Below are positions 24,312 through 35,612 of a stretch of DNA of 64,000 nucleotides, in pieces (position 1 is the stretch's first letter; the number at the start of each line of letters is the position of its first letter). Both the position numbers and the translations under genes were made by a program. The notes beneath the pieces were generated by a model. The model had not been told where the DNA came from. It saw only the letters and a program-made list of their open reading frames with translations, and did no database searches. This DNA is from Vitrella brassicaformis (taxonomy: Eukaryota; Sar; Vitrellaceae): positions 239,397 to 303,396 of the forward strand of contig CDMY01000656.1 of NCBI GenBank assembly GCA_001179505.1, in the 5' to 3' direction.

Positions 24312-24722
24312 CCCGTCGTGACGCCCATTTTCTGCCTCTGTGTGTGTGTGTGTGTGGTTTGTCTATGTCAGGTGCACTCGCTGGCCCACAGTTTGCACAC
24401 CACCCTGGCACACACATTCGGCTACGTCCCCAACACCCCCCCGCCGCTCACTACCAGTACCACCACCACCCACACCCCTACGACCCATCAGCAGCAGCAG
24501 GGCAGTCCCCCCAGCCCCCCGACGTACCAGGAGTACCACCTCTTCGGCGATGCCGTCACGCCCAACCGCTCGCTCACCCTGACAACACGCACTATCGGCG
24601 GGCCGGCCTTCACTCTGGGCGGCAGCGAGAGGGAGGGGGAGGGGGAGGGTCAGGGGGGCCGACAGAACGGGAATGGGGACAGGGCGGGCAGCCAGGGCCA
24701 CAGGGACGGGAGTTTCTTGTGA
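22710..24722 (+). CDS. CCCH-type zinc-finger RNA-binding protein (Unkempt/plant RR-TZF-like)
   Basis: Five exons: 22710-22831, 22968-23077, 23143-23292, 23373-24265 and 24372-24722. Three cysteine/histidine clusters lie in the first ~130 residues: CPDRKRGCTKGDKCRFSH, a second ending CDRGSNCPFSH, and CPMFHQTGLCLRPYCPNIH. The linker EYHPLRYKTTLCP before the third finger is typical of the Unkempt and plant tandem CCCH family, which bind mRNA. After the fingers come a proline/serine-rich low-complexity region (about residues 150-330), a helical part (HADRLADLVHSEEFLE) and a glycine-rich tail. Cytoplasmic mRNA control is inferred from the family. All phases agree. Confidence 0.82.
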
Positions 24723-25302
24723 GGGAGATGTGATGTGGCTGTGTCTGCGTGTGAGGTGTGGCGCGAGTATCTCGAGAGTGCTGAGAGGGCGGTGTGGTGC
24801 CATTTCTCTTCTCTCTCCGTGTCTGTGCTGTGCTGTGTGTCTCTCTGTGTGGGCGCATCTGCGTGAAAGGTTTGCCGAGAGAGAGAGAGAGAGAGAGAGA
24901 GTCTGTGTGATGTGACAAGACAGGTCAAATATATGGATGTCCGTCTGTGTGTCTGTGTCTGTCTGTCTGTCTGTCTGCGTGGGATCGCCTGTGTGTTCCT
25001 CTCGACGTGTGTGTGACTGACTGACTGACTGACTATTGATGGCATCTACTGCGTAATTGCGTAATTCGCTGCCTGACTAGAGCGAGAGGAAGGCGCTAGC
25101 AGCTCGTTCGTTCCTACCGGGATGGAATGAGCAATGAGGAAAGAGACCACATAGCCGTGCTGGCTGCTACCGACTGGGGGCCATGGATGAGTAGGGAGGG
25201 CTATCCGTAAGGGCCGTATTGTATGCCTAAGACGACGCCCAGAGAGAGAGAGAGAGAGAGAGACTAAGCACTGTTCTGGTCACAATCGATTGCATCTTCC
25301 TG

Positions 25303-25337
25303 CCTGTCCGTCCGTCCGTCCGTCCGTCCGTCCGTCC
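25303..25337. repeat. CCGT tandem repeat
   Basis: A short run of CCGT units within the gene-poor stretch. Confidence 0.7.
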
Positions 25338-28300
25338 ACTTTTTTCGTCGTCACGCCTCCTTTGCGCACATGAGGCGTGTGTGGGAGGGGGGGTGGGGGT
25401 GAGGAGCCAACAGACACAAGGGAAGGGCACAGCATGTGGGTAGTGTCCAGAGGGGGTGGCTTGATGTGACTAGTATGGTGTCTTGATGCCTTGCCTGTGT
25501 GTGTGTGGTGGTCGGAAGCTGCCTGTGGCCGCCGTGGCCTTCTGCTGCGTCATTCTGACCCACTCAGTGAACGGCGAGTGGGGCAGCGTGGTGTGGAGGG
25601 ACGCAACGGCAACCACTGGGACAGGTGGACGAGCACACGACGCGCAAGATTGACTGATTGCCTCTGCCCTTCCTGTACTGGTCTGGATGGATGGATGTCT
25701 GCCTGTGCTGGATCGATCATTCTTGCCGAGAGAGAGATGCCGAGAGAGTGCCCCGGAAGTATCCGCTTTTTTCAGCATCCCTCATCGTCACAAAACGATG
25801 ATGCGATGCCGTGTGAGGACACACACACACATACACACATACACACAGACAGACAGGTTTGTTGGGGGGTCGCTGCATCTCTGTGTGTGCGTCTTCGTGT
25901 TCGTGTTGGTGTTGGTGGCAGGAGAGCGAGAGAGCGACTTATTGACACAATGCTAACCAGACGGCTGACTGATGCGGCCGGTGTTTCTAGTAGCCTGCTT
26001 CGGGCTAGTGTGTCTGTGTCTGTGTGTGTGTGCGTCTGTATGTCTGATGCTTTGTATGTGTGTGCGGCCATGGCTCACCTGTTGGTTTCAATCGCTGAGC
26101 GCGGCATGGCATCATTAAGCGGTGTTTTTGGGCGTCGTAAGTTGTTGGTCTTTCCAAGCGTCCACCGGTTTTTATAGCATCACAACTACTGACTGCAGCG
26201 TCTTATAAGCAAAGCAAGCATTGCCTTCTGCCGGTGTCGGGAGTGAGTATGACAACAGTCGGTGTGGCCTTTTATGTGAGTGTCTTGCAAGGAGCGCAAG
26301 CAAGCACCCAGTGTCCAGTAATTCCAAACACGAGCCGGGTGGGGAGGGGAGGGAGACGGTGTTGACTGTAGCGCTACAACCGTCTTAAGTACGTCGCTCT
26401 GTCGGCGGGAGGGTGGGTGGGTGCTTTCATGCCAGCCAGCTGTCTGTCGTCCGCCCGCAATTTTGAGCCATGCACTCCATTTCATCGCATCCCACAGGCA
26501 CCATCCATCCATCAGGTCATTGGTCGCGTGTCCTCTCCTCCTGTCTGTCTGAGTTTATTGTGCCCGTCAGAACCAATGATGGATGATGGCTCGGCTCGGT
26601 TGCTCGACGCAGGTTTGTCTGTTTGCCTGTCTGTCTGTCTGTCTGCCTTTCTGGCCTTACTGGCCGTTTGTTTTCGTCCGTGGCAGTGGGTAGGGTTGCC
26701 AGCACCCGCCCCCCACTCACCCCTGCCATGCACCACCACCACGACCACGTTTGAACCACTGCATAGCACAGCATCTATAGCGTACCATCAGCAGCAGCAG
26801 TAGCGCTTCAATCCAGCTGTCTGTCCGTCTGCCCGTCCCTCTGTCTGTCCGTGCTGCATGTTGCTCCGTCGATTGTGTGTGCCCCCCTCTCCCTCCCCTT
26901 CATGGCACGCCTGCATCCGTCCCCCGTTTACCTGTCCATCGGTTTGAGTGTCTCAGTGTCAGCACAGCGCGGACCGGCCTCGCCCGGCCCGTTTTCTAGT
27001 GTGCGTGCGTTTGTCTGTCTGCCTGGCTGGCTGGCTGTGTGTTGGTCCTTCCGCCATTGCAACGTTGAGCGTATCTCTCTCTCTGTCGCCTCTCGAGCTC
27101 GGTCTAGTGTGGTCGGTCTAGTCTGTCTCGAGCCATCCCTGGCCCATCTCCTTCGATCGTCCGCTCTCGTACGTGTCCCTTCGTGTGCACATGCGTGTCT
27201 GTGAGTTCGTGTGAGCGTGTGTGCGTGTGCATGTGCGTGTGTGTGCGTGTGTTCGTGTGAGGGTCTCTCTGATGTGTCTGGTCATCGAGGAAGGTGGGTG
27301 GTTGAGAAAGCGACAGATGGAGACACGTGGATTTGAGTGCTGGTTGGTTGATTCATGTGGTGACTGATGGGAGGGATGGGATAGGATGAGAAGCATTCTT
27401 CAGGCTGGAACCGAGTAGGTCGGGGGAGATGGAAAATGGGAAGGGATAAAGAACTGAATGGAACAGGCGCACTGTCCACTGAGATGACGGACACAGATGG
27501 ACGGATGCGTCAGTTCTGCTGATGGAAGATAGAGGTACACGCAAGTACGGTCTTGCTCAATCAAATGGTGAAGTGAACAGTGAATGGATGGACTGATACC
27601 GTGTCAGAATTCCACCAAGCCAGCTGTACAGAGGCATTACTCAGCGAACCATACACCACCATGTCCTTGCGATTGCAATGCCAACGCACTTACAGGAGTG
27701 TTCCATCGCTCACATACGTCTCATGACTACCCGACCCGCCTACCTAAATGGAGCCAACATTCGCCCGACACGCACACGGAAACGCGCACACACCGGCACG
27801 GTAGCTTTCGCGTCACGTGGCGCGGCAGGCAACGAAGAGAAGCACAACCACCATTTCATGAAAATCACGTAACAGAATAGATTTCCACTCGTGGATGGAA
27901 GGTCAAAGACAACAATGAGACAGTGAGGTGAGAAGTGGTGCCGAGACGGAGGGCTGGGCTGGCTGCCGCAAGCAAGCCACGCTCGGCAAGTCTGAGTGAG
28001 TGAGTCAGTAAGTGCGATAGCTTAGCTGGTATGTATGGATCTGGATCGATAAAAGAGTGGCCCGCCCACCCGCCCGCCAAGCCGAGAGGATCTCTCGCTC
28101 TCTTATGGCCAGACAGCCAGCAAGGTGACCACACACGCACACATTCACACACCACCGATGCGATGCGATGCGATGCGATACCCCCCCTCCCCCTCACCAC
28201 ACCCACGTCACGCAACACTCTCACCCACCCGCGCAGATCCCCCCCCCGCCCACACACAACATGCGACTACACGCACACCAGACCACACCGAGGTATGGAT

Positions 28301-28502
28301 GGGTGCGATGGATACGCGCGCACACACAAGGTGGGTGAGTGAGTGGTCGATTGAAAGGGCGCCAGAGAGGCACCACCGATGGGTTCAAACCACAAGGCAC
28401 ACACAGGGAAGGGAAGGAAGGGGGAGAACGAAAGCTTAGCCAAGGCGAGACACACCAGAAAGACAGGACGGTCAGACGGACTCAGGCACAGGGAAGCACG
28501 CA

Positions 28503-28530
28503 GACAGGCAGGCAGGCAGGCAGGCAGACA
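28503..28530. repeat. CAGG/CAGA tandem repeat
   Basis: Consecutive CAGG units followed by CAGACAGG variants, typical of many such runs in this window. Confidence 0.7.
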
Positions 28531-29158
28531 GGCAGACAGGCACACAGACACGAACCTCTTCAGTTAGTCAGCGAGAAAAAGAGGTAGGAGTACAACAGGA
28601 AGACAGGAAGACAGGGAGAGAGATATAGGACGCCGTCAGAAAGCGAAGGCAAAAAGCCCGGGCAGCAGGCTGAGCGAGTGAGGCCAACACAACCAACCAA
28701 AAACCAGGCCACACATGACTTGCCCCCTCAACCGCCCCCCACCCTAAAACGAAACGAAAACCACCCCACCCGCCCCAAACAGAACACCAAGAAATGAAAG
28801 GAACCCCAGGACGTCCAGGACGTGACGTACAAATAGGTCGATAAGACACACACGCGCACACAAGCGCACACGCACACAGACGTTCACACCACCCACACGA
28901 CATACCGTAGTATGTGCGTCACCCATCTGCTGGCTGTCTGGGCTGTCTGACTGCGACGATCAAAATCTCCCCTTGTCCCTTAGGCATCCGTCTCGGCGAG
29001 CTGAGCTGAGCAAGCAAGGGTCAGGCGAACCATCCATCCACTGTCTTGTTCCGTGATGGGGGCCCATCGGCCGGCTGGCTGCTCTGCTCTGCTCGGGGGA
29101 GGGAGAGGGTCGTCATCCATCCATCCATCCATCTATCCATGACGGGGCCTCATCTCGC

Positions 29159-30750
29159 TCAGAAGAGCGTCGTCACGGTAGTGAAGTACAGATCCTGCAC
29201 ATTCTGCAAACACGAACACAACACACGAGGTCGGCTCATGTCGTGTGCGGGGTGCGTCACGTGAGCGTAGCTTGTGTGGGTAGGGTAGGTCCCACCTGGT
29301 CGTTGACAACGTCCCTGAAGTTGCCTTCTCCCTCCGTAATGAGGACATCGTCGAAGGCGTCCAGCTGCGCCCGCGTGGCAGTCAGTGTGCCACGGACCAC
29401 ATACCAATCCACAACCTCCGAGCAAGGGGGCGTCGTCAGCGACCCCTGCACCGAACACCATACAGAATACAGACAGCACAACACATATCATTCCGTCTGC
29501 TAGCCAGCCGGCTTCATCTGCGTGTGTCAAGGGTACCTACCTTGTAGTGGTATGCGAGGAGGGGAAGACCCGGCAGCTCCGTTGGGAGGAACCGTGCGAC
29601 CTCGTCGGCGAGTGAGAGGCCGAGAGGGTCGGTGTAGGTCATCGTCTCATTCGCTGGGGGGAAGCCCGCGTCGATCAGACGCTGCAGGAACGCATCGGGC
29701 TCCCGGCCAACGTCGTAGAAGATACCCAGCACCATCAGACTACCATCTGCACACACAGAGAATGACAGACGGCACCAATGGCGCTGTGGCCCCTTGGCTG
29801 ACTCACCGCTGGCCTGATGGACGATGTGGAGCTCAAGAGCGGGCTGGTTGCCATCAACACGGTGCTCGGCCTGCAAGCACAGGACAGACAAGGTGACCCA
29901 CACAGACAGGAGGCAGTTGTCCAAACAAACAAGGCAGACTGTGCGTCTGAGAGGGTGTGCGTGTGTGTGTGTGTCGACTTGGTGTACCGGTGCGTGGAAG
30001 TGGAACTGCAGGACGCGGTAGAAGGTTTCGTTGGTGTAGGATCCGCCGAAACCAGCAGTAAGGGGCGACCTCTGCTTGATCATCTCCCCGGCAATGTCGG
30101 TGCCATTCTACATCACCACACAACAATCACCACACAACAACCGTGATCTCCGTCACGCTGGCTGTCGGTGTGTGTGTGTCGGTGGCTTACAATGCCATCG
30201 CCACCGACTTCCTCTTCGCCGGGGAGAAGTGCCAGCTCGGCACAATCGTACTGGACGCCGTGGCCGCTGTTGCTGATGATGACCTCTGAGCAGTTGGCAT
30301 ACCGGTAGTTGAGCACCACCTCGAACTTGGTGCCCACAGGCGGCACATCAACGTCCTCGGACCTCAGGTCGATAGGCGACTGAATCAAATCAACCACCCA
30401 CATGCAGAGGCACACATGAGTGGATGATGGAGCGAGGGAGGCTGCTGGGCGTGTGGCGATTGGGACACTCACCTGCCTGATGGTGCTTTCACACTCCCCA
30501 AAGGTCCAGTCATCACCCTGCGACCTGCACCAACACACACAGCCAGACACAGACATCTCACACGCGATGAGCCTCTGTCTTTCCTTCAAGCTGATCAGAT
30601 CTGCTGTTGGATGCATCTCCCACGCCCTCTCCCCTCCCGAACTCACCCATAAGTATAATATTGCTGTAGAGCACGACCACGCACAGCCGGTTTGGCCGAC
30701 ACGGCAGCGACAAGACCAACAAGGCACACGGCAGCACGAAGGCACACCAT
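29159..30750 (-). CDS. Alpha-type carbonic anhydrase, secreted or lumenal
   Basis: Zinc enzyme that interconverts CO2 and bicarbonate. Eight exons join in phase: 30750-30647, 30524-30473, 30379-30191, 30107-29988, 29870-29807, 29746-29541, 29445-29296 and 29203-29159. The N-terminal 20 residues (MVCLRAAVCLVGLVAAVSA) look like a signal peptide. Family blocks in order: SPIDLRSEDV, the paired zinc histidines in LQFHFHAP, AEHRVDGNQPALELHIVH carrying the third zinc histidine, and GSLTTPPCSEVVDWYV, the substrate-pocket block. The length fits a full alpha-CA domain. N-glycosylation-type sequons (NGT, NET) support passage through the ER. It is divergent to the rhodopsin gene with 353 bases between start codons. 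Confidence 0.88.
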
Positions 30751-31103
30751 CCTCACTCCACCTACAGCGGTAGCGATTATGTCACACGATTATCGATTGG
30801 GACAGAGAGACAGACAGACGGGCGAGTGAGTATCAGCAGGCGATATAGAAAACAGCTGGTGGACGTTTCGTGCGAGGACTGACGACAAATGGGGGGAAAC
30901 CAAAGATACAGGATCCGACAATATGCCAGTCAGACAATAAGCCAGCCAGTGGCGCGCGCCATCCTGGCCAGCCAATCAACTAAACAGTCGAGGTTTCACT
31001 GTAGAGGTGACGCTCTACCCCATTGACCAGCGCCGCCTGTCTCATTCTTCAACCGACGCGCACCAACCACCACCACCACACGCCATCCATCCCCTCTCTC
31101 ACC
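30751..31103. promoter_or_regulatory. Divergent promoter shared by alpha-carbonic anhydrase and rhodopsin
   Basis: These 353 bases lie between opposite start codons. They are mostly free of the simple repeats that fill other gaps and contain GGGACAGAGAGACAGAC and CCAGCCAG-type stretches. No known box was recognised. Co-regulation of the two genes is inference. Confidence 0.5.
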
Positions 31104-32766
31104 ATGCGCGCCCTCTTCGTCATTGCCCTCGCCATCACTCTCACGGCGGCCGTCTTTGCGGACGATGCTGCTGTGGACACATCGGATGTGCAGCACATAG
31201 AGCAGCGCGAGCAGCCTGAGCAGCCGCAGCAGCAACCCAAGGCGTTCAGACATGCGGTGAGTCAAGATGCACGCGCAGGGAGGGACGTACGTGACGGGGT
31301 GTGCATGAGTGAGGTGGTGGGGGGAGGGAGATCTGACATAGCGGGCGGTGTGCGAGGTGCGTGCGGGTGGCGCATGTGCCCCGATGCAGTGAAGACAGGC
31401 AGGCGTCCGTGTGTGAGAGACAGATCATCATGTTGGTCATCCCGTCGTCCTCCTGTTTGCGTGTGTCTTGTGCGCAGGATGCCACTGAGCTGCTGTCTGC
31501 CGAGGCCGAGGCTCCCCGTCTTGAGGCCACTGCTGGCTACAAGGCCTCCACACCCACCACCATCGGCAGAACAGTCCTGTGGGTCGGCTTCGCCTGCATG
31601 GTCAGCCACTCGCCTGTCTACACAGACAGATCTCCCATACATGTCGATTGGTGTCTGCGTCACCGTCACCTCTGTCTTTGTGTCTTGTGTGGTGTGGTGC
31701 GGTGTGGTTTGGTGTGGTGTGGTGTGTGTGCAGGCTCTGTCCACCCTGTATTTCGTCCAACAAGCATACAGCTTTGAGATCTTTCAGAGGAAGGTAGGTA
31801 CCAAATCCTTGTTTGTTGTCCACAGCCTGAGGCACCTGGCGGCACACGTCTGTGTCCTGTCGTCATCGCCATGTCAGTTCCACTACGTGTCGGCGGGCAT
31901 CACGGGCATCGCGGCGCTGGCCTACCTCTGCATGTCGCTCGACATCGGTGTCTCCTCCGATGAGGGCGGCCGATCCTTCTACTGGGCTCGCTACGTCGAC
32001 TGGACGCTCACGACGCCCCTGCTGCTGGTCGACCTGGGCTTGCTGGCGGGCGTCCACTACAATGAACTCATCTGTAAGGGGCGATGCTCCCACACGGACG
32101 TCTGTTGAGTGCTCATGTCTTTCTGTGTCTGTGTCTGCGGATGGGTGGTGTCAGATGTGATCATCATGGACATCCTTATGATCGTCGCGGGCCTCATTGG
32201 CGGCCTCTACGCGGTGAGCCGCCGCCCTCACGCAACGCACACGCCAAAGGGGGACAGACAGACAGCCGTACTCACTCATTGGTGTGTCCGTCCATTGTGA
32301 TGTTAGGATGACCCGTACAAGGGGTGGCCGCTCTTTGTGTTCGGCATGATCGTCTTCCTGCCCATCATCCTCTCGCTCACCACTTCCATGAAGGAAAAGG
32401 CGCTCTCCTTCGCATCAGGTGTACACACACACACCATCACCCCTGACGCACACGCCCCCTCACACACACAAGTGGCTGGCTGACGCACTCTTGACTCTTT
32501 CTCTGTGTGTGTCTGTGTGGTGTGGTGTGGTTTGTTCAGATGTGGGTGCTCGGTTCAACCAGCTGTCGGTCATGACGGTGCTGCTGTGGAGCGCCTACCC
32601 CGTCGTGTGGGTGATTGCCGAGGGCACCAAGGTCATCCCCGTCGACCTCGAGATCGTCCTCTACGCCATCCTGGACGTGTCGGCCAAATGCCTCTTCGGC
32701 TTCATCCTCCTCGCCAACAGATCCCTCATCGAACGCGCCACCGGGCAAGCCCTCGCCGCTCAGTAG
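31104..32766 (+). CDS. Microbial (type I) rhodopsin, predicted light-driven outward proton pump
   Basis: Seven exons give 309 residues with all phases agreeing: 31104-31256, 31478-31600, 31734-31793, 31878-32073, 32155-32213, 32307-32418 and 32540-32766. Helix C reads RYVDWTLTTPLLLVD, so the bacteriorhodopsin proton acceptor D85, T89 and donor D96 positions are all conserved. Helix F has LLWSAYPVVWVIAEG, and helix G has LDVSAKCLFGFILL with the retinal-binding lysine. This is the pump pattern, not that of a sensory or channel rhodopsin. The first ~19 residues (MRALFVIALAITLTAAVFA) look like a signal peptide, followed by a Q/E-rich soluble stretch of about 50 residues before TM1. Which membrane it sits in cannot be told. 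Confidence 0.92.
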
Positions 32767-34120
32767 ACAGACTCGTTCTGTAGGCTAACTAACTATTTTC
32801 ATTGTGCGTAATCTTTATCGATGCATTGGTGTGGGGTGCGTGGGCGTCCGCGCGAGTCTGTCTGTGTGTGTGTGGTGAAAGGAGAGAGGGGGAGGGAAGG
32901 AGGCACCTGTAACGTATGTAGAACTGTCCGCCTGGCTGGCCGTCGTGGTCTCTCTCTGTCTGCGTGTCTGTCTTTCCCTCTGTGTGTCGCTATCTGCTGT
33001 CATGTATCTGAGTGTGTGTGTGTGTGTGAGAGAGAGAGTGCGTGTCTGATGAGCTGCTACCACGCAGTGCCGCTGCGTCTGGTGAAGGGTGTTTTCCTAC
33101 CTGCACGTGTGGTGACGAAATATGCGGAGAGATTCTCTGTCTTGCTACTGTCGTGTTGGCACCCGTATATCTGCCTCGGCGTGATATGGATGGATGGGTG
33201 GATGCGCCATGCATGCGCAGCGATTTTCGAGCCCGAGGAGAGAGGGATGTCTCGATGAGTGAATGCCTGTGTGAGACTGCTGAACGCGCCCTCCCGTCTT
33301 CTCCTGGCCGCCGTGCTGAAGGGCTTCCGCAGCTGAGATGATAGTCGGCTGAGCAGACTCTCTCTCTGCTGAGGCACGCCGTCGGCACGTCGGCCAGGAG
33401 TGGTTGGGAAGGGCGGCCCAGTGGACTGTGAAGAGGTTTTCTCGAAGGAAGGAAGATGTGCACCCTGCGATGTGATCTCGTGGTCTGCGCTGTGCGTCGG
33501 GGGTGGATGTTGCGAGTCACCATCGTCACAGCAGACGGTGATGAATCGTGCGTTGTCGTCCCTCGACAACAGCGCAGATTTCGTGATTGTTGGTTTCAAG
33601 AAGGGGGTGCACGTTCACCATTCGTTGGGGTTGCTCTGTCTGTCTGCCTGGCTCGTGCCGGGTGGCGTGATTTTCTCATCTGCATGTGTAGATACAGAGA
33701 GCGATAAGATATATAGGAGAAGGGGGCGGGGCGGGTGGGATGACACAAATCACATGCACCGCGCAGTTGCACCGAAGGTGAGTGGATGCAGTGAGAGAAG
33801 TGGGGCATGGCTGTTTCTCGTTGCGATGACGGGTGGAGAGATCGAGCCAAGGGAGGGAAAGCCACACAGTCATGACCGACTCGACATTCATTCCATGAGA
33901 GAGAGGAGCGTAGTAGACTCGAGCCTGCTTGTGGTGTGGGTCTGTGTGCGTGTGCGCGTGAGTGAGTGAGATTTGTCGGTGTGCGGCACGTGCCCTTTCC
34001 TCTCTGTGTGTGTGAATGACTTGCCACGATTTAGTGAATCTTCGTGTCCAACTCTCTGTATCGACACATGAGATGAACACGGCAACAAACAAACAAGTCA
34101 GCACACGCACGCATAAGTCA
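32767..34120. other. Convergent intergenic region
   Basis: This 1.35-kb stretch lies between the 3' ends of the rhodopsin and PEX4 genes. TG-rich, GA-rich and GGAT repeats are scattered through it. Open frames occur on both strands but none shows family motifs or a consistent splice pattern. Confidence 0.45.
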
Positions 34121-35082
34121 CTACGAAAGCAATGGAGGCACACCAGCACTTGCACTTGCCGACGATGAAGACGAAGCCTCCCCACCCCCAGACCCACCAC
34201 CAGACCCCTCCACCCCATCAAAAGCCGTCCTCCCATCCCCAGCAACCATCGCCTTGGAGCACTCGTCTATCTGCCGCTGTGTCATGTGGCCGCACGCCAG
34301 CTCTCGAGTGTACATCCGGGCCATCGACCGGAAGCCACGCAGGTCGCCGCTGCGAATCAGGTTGCCTGCACCACACCACACCACACCACACCACACACAT
34401 ACTCCTTCACACACGGGAACAGCTGAGTGGAGTGCTGGTCAGTCAGTCTACCTGCGTCACAGTTGAGAGGGCTCTCCGCGTTTGGCGCGTATAGGAGGGC
34501 GATAACAGCTCGACAGACGTAGAGGAGCGTCCACGCCGGGCTCCAGTCTGTCTTCAAGATGTCCAGACATACCTCACCTGGCAGCACACACCGGACCGCA
34601 CCAGATGAGCAGGCACCTCACAATCAGCCATGAGCCAATCAATCAATCTGAATGTGTGTGTGTGTGTACCTGTGAGGAAGTTGACATTGGGGTGGAACAC
34701 TTGCGTCTTGAAGGTGACTTTCGGGGGGTGGATGGGGTAGGAAGGGGGACACACAAGCTTCACCGTGAAGCGGCCGTGCTGCATCGCATCCCAGTCCAGT
34801 GCAGAAGCACACACACACACCGTTCACGCACCACACAAGCTGTGAAAGGACGAGCGCCTTCTGCGGACCTCATAGGGCGATTCCTTTGGTCCGCTGAGCA
34901 CCGCCTCCCAGCTGTACAGATTGTCCATGCTGCAGCAGCGGCACAGATCCATCCAGGCAGACTGGGAGTCAGAATGCGTCGTCATCTCGAGGTCTTTACT
35001 TTGCGTTGAGTTCGATGTCGCTTTCGGGATTCTTCTGCACCTCACGCAGCTCCGTGAGCAGACGACTACGCGGATTCGCCAT
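34121..35082 (-). CDS. PEX4: Peroxin-4, peroxisomal ubiquitin-conjugating enzyme E2
   Basis: E2 enzyme that monoubiquitinates the PEX5 import receptor so it can be recycled from the peroxisome. Five exons give 207 residues: 35082-35000, 34929-34869, 34778-34670, 34577-34452 and 34365-34121. UBC-fold blocks in order: LYSWEAVLSGPKESPYE, FHPNVNFLTGEVCLDILK with the active-site cysteine, WSPAWTLLYVCRAVIALL, and the PEX4-typical SPLNCDAGNLIRSGDLRGF followed by SMARMYTREL. That last block separates PEX4 from general UBCs. The conserved core ends near residue 150; after it comes an unusual tail with a short helix (TQRQIDECSKAM) and G/S-rich sequence. The acceptor at 34930 was chosen because it alone keeps the family alignment. 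Confidence 0.85.
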
Positions 35083-35612
35083 CGCTTTGCTTGATCCAGA
35101 TGCGAGCTTTGCCTGACCGCGTTCTTGGAGGTGGTGGAGGAAATGCACAGCCCTGCAGGCCCACAAGCAGCAGACTGTTGGAAAGTCGGCGGTGCCCCCG
35201 CCAGCGAGATCTTGTAAGGCGAGCGGAAGCTCGCTACCCTAGCCCAGTTGAACTAAAAGGGCCTTCGCTCTTATCTTATCTCTATTCCTTTGAGCGGCGA
35301 AAGTCGCGTTTCTTCAAGACAGACGAGTCCATCGGCGGCAGCAACAATCCCGTTCTTTCATCTCCTGCAAACAGGTGATAGATCCGCACCGACCGAAGGG
35401 TGAATGGCTGAGTATGGATGAGCCCGTTCATCTGTGGTATGCATGCGCTTCTGTGTCCTGCAGCGCTGGGTCCTTTAGTCGACCGATGAATCAGTTGACC
35501 CCTGTGGTTGGGACACTCACTCTCTGATACGACAGCTCTCCACTCGCAATTCTGCGTCTTGCCACCTCTTGACGACGCCAAAGCGACTTACTTCACAGAC
35601 GCTCTTCCCAAG
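35083..35612. promoter_or_regulatory. Divergent intergenic region, PEX4 and membrane-protein gene
   Basis: These 530 bases contain no repeat runs of note. An in-frame upstream extension for the plus-strand gene runs back to about 35508 but lacks an ATG start there. Confidence 0.4.

Larger units (their letters stand above)
24723..29158. other. Gene-poor, repeat-rich 4.4-kb stretch
   Basis: No multi-exon gene with consistent splice borders could be built on either strand. Repeats include GA runs (24880-24901, 25241-25261), CTGT (24960-24977), CCGT (25303-25337), CA/CAGA (25820-25856), TG-rich sequence (27180-27260), GCGAT (28157-28180) and CAGG (28503-28530). Long apparent frames here follow the repeats. 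The stretch lies between the CCCH gene 3' end and the carbonic anhydrase 3' end, so it is convergent. A non-coding RNA cannot be excluded. Confidence 0.45.

Noticed and set aside
23339-24328. 329-residue minus-strand open frame opposite the CCCH gene
   Set aside because: It is the antisense of a proline/serine-rich exon; no motifs, and plus-strand CCCH fingers and phases are clear.
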